12,700 bases of DNA from Parvimonas sp. (GTDB lineage: Bacteria; Bacillota; Clostridia; Tissierellales; Peptoniphilaceae). The translations under genes were made by a program, and so were the position numbers. Where the stretch lies: positions 1 through 12,700 of the forward strand of contig JALEHY010000036.1 of NCBI GenBank assembly GCA_022770425.1, read 5' to 3'. A model generated the notes under the pieces. That model was not told the origin of the DNA. It did not search any database and was given only the letters and a program-made list of their open reading frames with translations. This document shows positions 7,381 through 12,700 of this stretch, piece by piece (position 1 is the stretch's first letter; every line of letters begins with the position of its first letter).

Positions 7381-8106
7381 TTAATTTTTATATCTGCTTA
7401 TTACTTTATCATTCAATCCATACCATATAAATCTTTTAGACGTCTTATACAAATGCTCTAAAAATACTTTTTGAATATGTAAATAAAGCTCTTCTAAATC
7501 TTTTTTTGTCAAAAAAACTTCTTTTTTCAAAAAGAACATTTCTCCTTGAAACTCTAACTTTACCTGTTTTGCTGTATAGTTATTAAGACTGAAAATCTTA
7601 GATTTTATTTCACTTTCAAAAAAATCCTTCATACGACATTCAAACTTCGAATCTATATTATAAAAATCCATAACTCTGTTTATAATATTATTTCTGAATC
7701 TATAATCTTTAGAAGACAATTTGTTAAGTATAAGTCTTTGTTTTTTGTTTATCTTTATAGTTGGATAAGTGGTTAAAAAATAGTTTTCCACTTCATTTGC
7801 AAAATTATTTGAACGTTTACCGTAAATATAAGAATTCACGGCAAAAACTATCTCAAGTCTGTTAATATCATCATATACAAGTTTTTGAATTGCATTTATG
7901 ATATAATCTCTGTCACTTCTATCTTTATAAAAGTTCTCTAAACTTCCTGAAATCTTATTAAAAATAGCCTGTCTAAACCTAAGATTAAAACCACGTTGCT
8001 CAATACCTAAAGAAGAAATAAAAATATCGAATGCAACTGAATCTTTTAAATATAAAAAATTATACTCTAATGCTATTTTTGTACTTTTATCCAATAACGC
8101 ATTCAT
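7381..8106 (-). CDS. Hypothetical protein, basic, no recognised domain
   Basis: A protein of 241 residues that I do not recognise. It is rich in K, F, Y and N, looks mainly helical, and has no membrane segment, signal peptide or cysteine motif. Charged stretches such as INKKQRLILNKLSSKDYRFR (mid-protein) suggest a soluble protein that might contact nucleic acid or another protein; this is speculation. The start is set at the ATG at 8106 because AGGGGGAG stands 4 bases before it. The upstream ATG at 8121 and TTG at 8133 lack such a site. It begins 27 bases after the macro-domain gene and is almost certainly co-transcribed with it. The sporulation protein YtxC, of similar length, was considered but no clear likeness was seen. 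Confidence 0.7.
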   Translation of the reverse strand: MNALLDKSTKIALEYNFLYLKDSVAFDIFISSLGIEQRGFNLRFRQAIFNKISGSLENFYKDRSDRDYIINAIQKLVYDDINRLEIVFAVNSYIYGKRSNNFANEVENYFLTTYPTIKINKKQRLILNKLSSKDYRFRNNIINRVMDFYNIDSKFECRMKDFFESEIKSKIFSLNNYTAKQVKLEFQGEMFFLKKEVFLTKKDLEELYLHIQKVFLEHLYKTSKRFIWYGLNDKVISRYKN

Positions 8107-8110
8107 TTTA

Positions 8111-8118
8111 CTCCCCCT
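8111..8118 (-). promoter_or_regulatory. Ribosome binding site deciding the 8106 start
   Basis: AGGGGGAG on the minus strand, 4 bases before the ATG at 8106. No comparable site precedes the upstream in-frame ATG (8121) or TTG (8133). Confidence 0.7.
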
Positions 8119-8133
8119 CATTTTAAGTATCAA

Positions 8134-8565
8134 CTATTTACACAAAAAAAATACCAAATCCTTATTTGTTTTTCTTAAAAAATCTTTGAAAATTTGTGAA
8201 TGTTTAATACTGAAATTTTTTTCTAATCTACTTACATCAATAGCGACAGTATTAAACTCATAATCCTCAAAAGCTTCCATTATTCTTTCGAAAATATTTT
8301 CTAAAAACTTTTCATCTTCACGTGAAGATATAATTTCCGGAATAACTGTAAGCACCACATAACTCGTCCCCAAATTAAAAGCAGGAACAACCTTAAAATC
8401 ACCGGTTGGCAAAGAACTGATCTTGCTAAATACATCACAAATTCTGTTACCTGCATTTGAAATTAACTCCAAAGAGCTATCTGAAGAAAATGAATTATCA
8501 ACAAAATAGATAATACAGTCGGATTCTATTTCAAAAATACTTTCCTTAACAACTCTAATATCCAT
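8134..8565 (-). CDS. Degenerate macro-domain-like protein
   Basis: A 143-residue, single-domain protein that reads like a macro domain (ADP-ribose-binding fold). SLPTGDFKVVPAFNLGTSYV (51-70), followed by VLTVIPE, aligns with the family core pattern of CPTG-A--T-GYNL---YVIHTV-P. NTVAIDVS (105-112) takes the place of the SIAFPAIS strand. However, the VNAAN loop reads FVDNS (21-25), the glycine-rich loop is replaced by SSDSS (27-31), and the STG-x-YG phosphate loop has no glycines. Known ADP-ribose contacts are therefore missing and hydrolase activity is unlikely. The ATG at 8565 is chosen over an in-frame TTG at 8577 because GGAGG-GTGAT directly precedes it. It is the first gene after a strong promoter, followed by an unknown gene and murJ. 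Fold call fair, function unknown. Confidence 0.68.
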   Translation of the reverse strand: MDIRVVKESIFEIESDCIIYFVDNSFSSDSSLELISNAGNRICDVFSKISSLPTGDFKVVPAFNLGTSYVVLTVIPEIISSREDEKFLENIFERIMEAFEDYEFNTVAIDVSRLEKNFSIKHSQIFKDFLRKTNKDLVFFLCK

Positions 8566-8570
8566 ATCAC

Positions 8571-8575
8571 CCTCC
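8571..8575 (-). promoter_or_regulatory. Ribosome binding site deciding the 8565 start
   Basis: GGAGG on the minus strand with a 5-base spacer (GTGAT) to the ATG. The TTG at 8577 would place this site inside the coding sequence. Confidence 0.8.
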
Positions 8576-8600
8576 AAATAAACTCAATAAATGTACACTA

Positions 8601-8629
8601 ATTATATATTTTTTTTTCGATTTAGTCAA
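8601..8629 (-). promoter_or_regulatory. Sigma-A promoter of the macro-domain / murJ block
   Basis: Minus strand: -35 TTGACT (8629-8624), 17-base spacer with an A-rich run, -10 TATAAT (8606-8601). It ends about 35 bases before the ATG at 8565. Confidence 0.88.
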
Positions 8630-8684
8630 TAAGAAAAAACCTTAATCGTAAAATAATATCTAAAAAAATTTATTCTTAAATTTT

Positions 8685-8729
8685 AAAAATAAAAAAGCAA
8701 AAACATAATTCAATATACATTTTTGCTTT
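8685..8729 (-). terminator. Terminator of the metal transporter operon
   Basis: 10-bp inverted repeat AAAGCAAAAA (8694-8703) / TTTTTGCTTT (8720-8729) with a 16-base loop. On the minus strand the stem is followed by TTTATTTTT (8693-8685). It stands 76 bases beyond the last permease stop. The stem is AT-rich, hence moderate confidence. Confidence 0.62.
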
Positions 8730-8805
8730 AAAATTTCAAACTTAAAAATTTATTGTTAAATTACAAAATTTTTATTAAAATTCTCTCAATTATTATAAAA
8801 GTAAC

Positions 8806-9918
8806 CTACTTTAGCCAATCATTATATTTTTCAAGAGTTGTTTTTCTTCCAAGTTCAGTAACTTTTATCAAATTATTTTCAATATAACAAAATTTTTTCT
8901 TTAGAGCTGAGTTTAATGTATTTTTAAACTTCTTATCTGTATAGCACAAATGTTCATTTATTGTTTCTAAATTGCACTCTACATTTTCATTATATTTATT
9001 TTCGTGATGAATTATGTGTAAAAGCAGGGTAACTTCTGAAAATTCTTTCTTTCTCAGATGCTCGTTTATTATCTTTCTTAACAAACCCTTCTTAGGTTCA
9101 AACACAAATACCGAAAAGAAAATTATTCCATTTACAATAGCAATAGTTCCCGCTATTGATAAATCATAGTAATATGATACATAAAAACCTGATATACTTG
9201 AAAAAATTCCTATAAAAACACTTAAAAATATCATTTTTTTTAGATTTTCCGTTAATAAATATGCCGTTGCGGACGGAACCACCATATAAGAAATAACAAG
9301 TATAGACCCCACTGCATTAAAAGCTCCGACAGTAGTTACAGAAACTAATGTCATAAGCAAATAGTAAATTATTGATGGCATAAATCCAAACAAAAAACTC
9401 AGATTTTTATCAAAAGTAGAAATTTTAAGCTCTTTGAAAAAAACAATTACAAATATTATATTTATTAAAAATATGATACTCATAACGAATACAACCTTTG
9501 AACCGAAATTATAACCAAAAATTTCAATTCTGGGGATTACAGAGAAAGCTACTTCTCCAACTAAAACGGAATCTATATCAATATGAAGACCTCTCATAAA
9601 TTTTGAAATCAAAATTATTGCCACACTAAATAAAAACGGAAATACAAGTCCGATTGCAGAATCTTCATTAACAGAAGTTTTTTGATTTAAAAACTCCGTT
9701 AAAAAGACTGTAACAATACCAACAATCGTCGCCCCCACAATTAAAATCGGACTGGTCAAATCTTTAGTTATAAAAAAGCCCACAACAATTCCAAGTAAAA
9801 TTGTATGAGTTATAGAATCAATCATCATTGACATTTTTCTAAGTATTAAGAAAGGGCCTAAAATCGAACATGCTGCAGAAACTAAAGACACCGCAATCAA
9901 AATTTCCAACTGTCTCAT
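8806..9918 (-). CDS. troD: Metal ABC transporter permease with C-terminal winged-helix-like domain (TroD-like)
   Basis: Inner-membrane permease of the Mn/Zn/Fe (ABC-3/FecCD-like) family, 370 residues. The first 275 or so carry 8-9 hydrophobic segments and family marks: LRKMSMMIDSITHTILLGI (26-44), FDKNLSFLFG, and GAFNAVGSILVISYMVVPSATA (198-219, given by key residues). The last 80 or so residues (about 290-370) are soluble. Helical stretches LLLHIIHHE, LETINEHL and KFKNTLNSALKKK, then FCYIENNLIKVTELGRK, look like a DtxR-type winged helix. Length and order match TroD of Treponema (about 367 residues), and Chlamydia YtgC shows a similar permease-repressor fusion. The start overlaps the upstream permease stop (TAATG) with AAGGAG just before it. 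The metal is uncertain, and so is whether the tail binds DNA. Confidence 0.86.
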   Translation of the reverse strand: MRQLEILIAVSLVSAACSILGPFLILRKMSMMIDSITHTILLGIVVGFFITKDLTSPILIVGATIVGIVTVFLTEFLNQKTSVNEDSAIGLVFPFLFSVAIILISKFMRGLHIDIDSVLVGEVAFSVIPRIEIFGYNFGSKVVFVMSIIFLINIIFVIVFFKELKISTFDKNLSFLFGFMPSIIYYLLMTLVSVTTVGAFNAVGSILVISYMVVPSATAYLLTENLKKMIFLSVFIGIFSSISGFYVSYYYDLSIAGTIAIVNGIIFFSVFVFEPKKGLLRKIINEHLRKKEFSEVTLLLHIIHHENKYNENVECNLETINEHLCYTDKKFKNTLNSALKKKFCYIENNLIKVTELGRKTTLEKYNDWLK

Positions 9919-10805
9919 TAAAAAACTCCTTTCTTAACTTTAGTTCTTCGTTTACTAAATACAATTCCCTTTCCGGGAGAAAATAACAAGCTAAAAAATA
10001 CAATAACACTTGCAACTATAGTAATTACAGGACCTGTTGACAAATTATCAAAATACATACTTATAAATGCTCCAAAAACTCCCGACAACATTCCAAAAAC
10101 CGCAGACAAAATCATCATAATATGAAATTTATCTGTCCATTGACGTGCAGCAACAGCAGGTGCAATAAGCATTGTACTCATAAGAACAACTCCTACAGAT
10201 TGAATCCCCATAACAATAGAAATTACAAGTAACACAATTACAATCGAATTTAAAATACTTGTTGAAAATCCTTTTGTTTGTGCAAATTCAGGGTCGAAAG
10301 AATATAACTTAAGTTCTTTCCAAAAGATAAAAACTGTAAGCAAAACAAAAACTATTATTACAAATAAAAAATATATATCTCTCTTTAAAAAAGCTGCTGC
10401 TTGTCCAAAAATAAATTTATCTAATCCGGCTTGATTGGTATTAGCTTTTCTTTGAATAACTGCAAGCAAAACTACACCTAAACCAAAAAATGTCGACAAT
10501 ACTGTAGCCAAAGCACTGTCAAACTTAACTTTAGATTTCAAATCTATCACAAATATTAAAAAAGCAGATAAAATTCCAAAAATAAATGCTCCAAGTAATA
10601 ACCATTGAAGATTTTTCAAGCCTAAAATCATAAAAATAATACAAACACCCGGAAGTGTCGAATGGCTTATCGCATCACAAATCAGACCTTGCTTTTTAAC
10701 AACTACATAAACTCCTATAATTCCACTTAACACTCCAAGAAGTCCTGACCCAACTGCAACTATTAAAAATGTATAATCTGTTATTAAATCAAAAAAATTA
10801 TTCAT
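9918..10805 (-). CDS. troC: Metal ABC transporter permease (TroC-like)
   Basis: Second membrane subunit of the same importer, 295 residues, with about eight or nine hydrophobic segments. The sequence KKQGLICDAISHSTLPGV (37-54) is the characteristic loop of Mn/Zn/Fe permeases. SFDPEFAQTKGF before GIQSVGVVLMSTMLIAPAVAA marks the ATPase-coupling region. The C-terminus is short and basic, unlike its partner. It presumably pairs with the downstream permease as a heterodimer over a dimer of the ATPase. It starts 2 bases after the ATPase stop, with AGGGTG upstream, and overlaps the next permease start by 1 base. It resembles B. subtilis MntD / Treponema TroC in size. Family call firm, metal not known. 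Confidence 0.88.
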   Translation of the reverse strand: MNNFFDLITDYTFLIVAVGSGLLGVLSGIIGVYVVVKKQGLICDAISHSTLPGVCIIFMILGLKNLQWLLLGAFIFGILSAFLIFVIDLKSKVKFDSALATVLSTFFGLGVVLLAVIQRKANTNQAGLDKFIFGQAAAFLKRDIYFLFVIIVFVLLTVFIFWKELKLYSFDPEFAQTKGFSTSILNSIVIVLLVISIVMGIQSVGVVLMSTMLIAPAVAARQWTDKFHIMMILSAVFGMLSGVFGAFISMYFDNLSTGPVITIVASVIVFFSLLFSPGKGIVFSKRRTKVKKGVF

Positions 10806-10807
10806 AA

Positions 10808-11518
10808 CTACACCCTATAAGCCTTATCGATATTTTCATTAACAAAAACATCATCCACTTTCCCGCTTGCAACAACTATTTTATTTAAAAGTACAACTTC
10901 ATCAAAATATTCTCTTACTGTTCTAAGGTCATGATGAACAACAACAATAGTCTTACCATTTTCCTTCAGCTCTTTTAATATTTTCATTATTTCTTTTTCA
11001 GTTTTTGCATCGACACCTTTTAACGGTTCATCTAAAAAATAAATTTCACTGTCCTGAACCAAAGCACGTGCTAAAAACACTCTTTGTTGTTGACCACCTG
11101 ACAAATCACTTATTTGTCTGTGGATATAATCTTCCATTCCAAGTTTTTTTAAAGCCTCTAACGACTTTTCTTTTTCATATTTTCCGGCTCTTTTAATCCA
11201 ACCAAGTTTTCCGTAAGTTCCCATAATAACGACATCTAAAACATCTGTAGGAAAATCCCAGTCAACGGATTCACTTTGTGGAACATAAGATATTTCTTTC
11301 CTAAAATCCTTATAGTTTTTACCAAAAAAAGTTATTTTCCCTGAAGATACGGGAATTAAATTTAGCATTGACTTTAATAATGTTGATTTTCCTGCTCCGT
11401 TGGGTCCTAATATCGCAGTTATCTTTCCTTTTTTTATTTCTAAGTCAACATCCCAAACAACAGGTTTAGTATAATAAGCTATCGTTAAATCTTCAACCTT
11501 TACAGCTATATCACTCAT
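10808..11518 (-). CDS. troB: Metal ABC transporter ATP-binding protein (TroB/MntB-like)
   Basis: Cytoplasmic ATPase of the importer, 236 residues. All working motifs are intact: Walker A GPNGAGKS (38-45), Q-loop Q81 in YVPQSESVDWDFP, signature LSGGQ (139-143), Walker B IYFLDEP (159-165) and the switch histidine H196 in VVHHD. The Q-loop segment SVDWDFP and the KRAGKYEK region are typical of the Mn/Zn/Fe subgroup. The ATG has AAGGAG about 7 bases before it. A hairpin that may cut transcription lies between it and the binding-protein gene, and the first permease follows after 2 bases. No promoter of its own was seen. Confidence 0.92.
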   Translation of the reverse strand: MSDIAVKVEDLTIAYYTKPVVWDVDLEIKKGKITAILGPNGAGKSTLLKSMLNLIPVSSGKITFFGKNYKDFRKEISYVPQSESVDWDFPTDVLDVVIMGTYGKLGWIKRAGKYEKEKSLEALKKLGMEDYIHRQISDLSGGQQQRVFLARALVQDSEIYFLDEPLKGVDAKTEKEIMKILKELKENGKTIVVVHHDLRTVREYFDEVVLLNKIVVASGKVDDVFVNENIDKAYRV

Positions 11519-11543
11519 AATATTCTCCTTACAATCATAATAA

Positions 11544-11586
11544 ATAAAAATCCTCTACCATATAAAGTATATACAGTTAGAGGATT
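11544..11586 (-). terminator. Intercistronic hairpin between binding protein and ATPase
   Basis: Perfect 9-bp arms AATCCTCTA (11549-11557) and TAGAGGATT (11578-11586), with an inner ATATA/TATAT stem (11560-11564, 11568-11572). On the minus strand the last stem bases merge into a T-run (GGATTTTTATTTATT). It lies 12 bases after the lipoprotein stop. It is likely a partial terminator or 3'-end stabiliser that raises binding-protein output over the membrane subunits. Confidence 0.72.
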
Positions 11587-11598
11587 ATTTTCAAGTTA

Positions 11599-12561
11599 TT
11601 ATTTTAAAGCTTCTACAATGGTATCAATATTGTATTTAAACATAGAAATATAAGTATTTTCTTTTGTACTTTCATCACCTAATGAATCAGAATATAACTC
11701 TCCTCCTATTTTAACATTATGTCCTTTTGACTTACAAGATTCAACTAAAGATTCTATTGTCTTTTTAGGAACAGAAGATTCAACAAATACAGCCTTTATT
11801 TTTGTTTCAACCAAATAATCTGCAAGTTTTTTTATATCAGATGCACTTGCCTCAGACTCTGTACTTATTCCTTGAATAGCTTCAACTTTAAATCCAAATT
11901 CCTTAGCAAAATAATTAAATGCGTCATGTGCGGTAACTAAAACTCTTTGATTTTCAGGAAGTTCTTTAACTTTTTTATTTATATACTCTGATAATTCGTC
12001 CAATTCCTTTTCGTATTTCAAAAGATTTTTATCAATTATTTCTGATTTTGAATTATCTGTTTTCTTTAAACCCTCAGCAACTGTTTTTGCAGCATTTTTC
12101 CAGTTTTTAACACTAAACCAAATATGCGGATCATTAGGACCTGCCCCTTCTTCAGACCATGGCAACAAATCAGAAGACGGAATATTTTTTGAAGCCACAA
12201 CTACATTTTTATTTTCTCCTTCAAGAGTTTTTAAAACCTCTCCCATTTGACCTTCTAAATGTAAACCATTTACAACTATTGCATCTGATTTTCCTAACTT
12301 ATCAACATCTTTTGCAGTAGGTTTATATAGATGAGGATCTACGCCTGCCTTCATCATTCCTTCAACTTCAAATGCATCTGCCCCTATTTGTTTAACCAAA
12401 TCATAAAGCATTGTACTTGTTGCAATTACCTTTTTCTTCTCACTTGTTTGAGTAACCTTGTTATCTTTACCTTTATCATCAGCTGTCTTTTTATTTGCAC
12501 AAGCTCCAAGAACTCCTAAAGAAAGCAAAAGTGCAAATGCCATCATAAATTTTTTCTTCAT
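11599..12561 (-). CDS. troA: Metal ABC transporter substrate-binding lipoprotein (TroA/ZnuA family)
   Basis: Surface lipoprotein that captures Mn, Zn or Fe and hands it to the permeases; 320 residues. The lipobox is LGAC with C21 as the lipidated residue. A charged linker to about 44 precedes the two-lobed cluster A-I fold. Likely ligands are H77 (DPHLY), H146 (DPHIWF), H212 (VTAHDAFNYF) and D292 (YSDSLG), the three His plus Asp set of TroA rather than the His-His-Glu-Asp set of PsaA-type proteins. GISTESEAS (231-239) also matches the B. subtilis MntA/TroA side. No His-rich loop of the ZnuA type is present. AGGAGG stands just before the ATG. First gene of the operon; its order and sizes match troABCD and mntABCD. 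Metal choice cannot be settled from the sequence. Confidence 0.9.
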   Translation of the reverse strand: MKKKFMMAFALLLSLGVLGACANKKTADDKGKDNKVTQTSEKKKVIATSTMLYDLVKQIGADAFEVEGMMKAGVDPHLYKPTAKDVDKLGKSDAIVVNGLHLEGQMGEVLKTLEGENKNVVVASKNIPSSDLLPWSEEGAGPNDPHIWFSVKNWKNAAKTVAEGLKKTDNSKSEIIDKNLLKYEKELDELSEYINKKVKELPENQRVLVTAHDAFNYFAKEFGFKVEAIQGISTESEASASDIKKLADYLVETKIKAVFVESSVPKKTIESLVESCKSKGHNVKIGGELYSDSLGDESTKENTYISMFKYNIDTIVEALK

Positions 12562-12601
12562 AAAATCCTCCTAAATTATATTGAGATAACTCTCTATAAA
12601 T

Positions 12602-12630
12602 ATATTACCACATTTTAAAATAAATATCAA
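12602..12630 (-). promoter_or_regulatory. Putative sigma-A promoter of the metal transporter operon
   Basis: Minus strand: TTGATA (12630-12625), 17-base spacer, TAATAT (12607-12602) with an extended TGG just before the -10. About 40 bases separate it from the ATG. The surrounding DNA is very AT-rich, so a chance match is possible. Confidence 0.6.
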
Positions 12631-12700
12631 TAATCAATATTATATTTTAAAAATTTTTTTATAAAATATAATATAAATTTAAAATGATAATTATATAATT

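Noticed and set aside
8566..8577. TTG start at 8577 for the macro-domain gene
   Set aside because: It would place the GGAGG site inside the coding region; the ATG at 8565 has ideal spacing.
12580..12597. GAGA-TAACTC-TCTC dyad between the troA promoter and ATG as an operator
   Set aside because: Four-base arms are too short to separate from background without other copies.
12624..12642. AT-rich imperfect dyad (AATAT...ATATT) with repeated TTGAT over the troA -35, as a metal-repressor operator
   Set aside because: The arms are only five A/T bases in a nearly pure AT region, and the sequence does not resemble the MntR, Zur or DtxR boxes I know. Chance is likely.
12640..12700. Origin-like or regulatory AT-rich tract at the right edge
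   Set aside because: It is a low-complexity A/T run with no DnaA boxes or repeats of defined length; nothing supportable.
1..12700. CRISPR arrays, transposases, phage genes, tRNA or rRNA genes
   Set aside because: No regularly spaced direct repeats, mobile-element proteins or structured RNA genes other than the T-box were seen.

Overview
The window reads as chromosomal DNA of a low-GC, Gram-positive, probably anaerobic Bacillota. The signs are very AT-rich codon use, strong AGGAGG-type ribosome binding sites, consensus sigma-A promoters, a T-box leader, a lipobox binding protein and a two-membrane-segment RseC-type protein. Gene content and base composition suggest the Tissierellia / Peptoniphilaceae group (Parvimonas, Peptoniphilus and relatives). 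That placement is inference, not proof. No transposase, phage gene, CRISPR array, tRNA or rRNA was seen.

Layout. Positions 1-1374 (+) hold the 3' part of purB, cut by the left edge. Everything else is on the minus strand and reads right to left, in three blocks. (1) Positions 5088-1374: a sigma-A promoter, an aspartate-type T-box leader, then aspS, tcdA, an rseC-like gene and a GNAT acetyltransferase. These are tightly packed or overlapping. They end at a hairpin shared with purB, which converges on them. (2) Positions 8629-5309: a consensus promoter, a degenerate macro-domain protein, a 241-residue unknown protein, a weak hairpin, the lipid II flippase murJ and a small four-segment membrane protein. 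Downstream, at 5185-5286, lies a non-coding inverted-repeat element. (3) Positions 12630-8685: a promoter, then a tro/mnt-type metal ABC transporter in the order binding lipoprotein, ATPase, permease, permease. A hairpin separates the binding protein from the ATPase, the last permease carries a winged-helix-like tail, and a terminator closes the block.

How the genes work together. Block 1 would be switched on when uncharged tRNA-Asp accumulates. It couples aspartyl-tRNA synthetase to a tRNA-modification enzyme and two accessory genes. Block 3 is a complete high-affinity Mn/Zn/Fe importer. Block 2 places cell-wall precursor flipping downstream of two proteins of unknown role.

Most of the window is ordinary housekeeping DNA. 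The points most worth a second look are the degenerate macro-domain protein with its unknown partner, the permease/winged-helix fusion, the T-box operon content, and the repeat at 5185-5286. Four starts were placed by hand: aspS at 4854, the macro-domain gene at 8565 and its partner at 8106 each move inward to an ATG with a good ribosome binding site, while tcdA is kept at a TTG at 3092.
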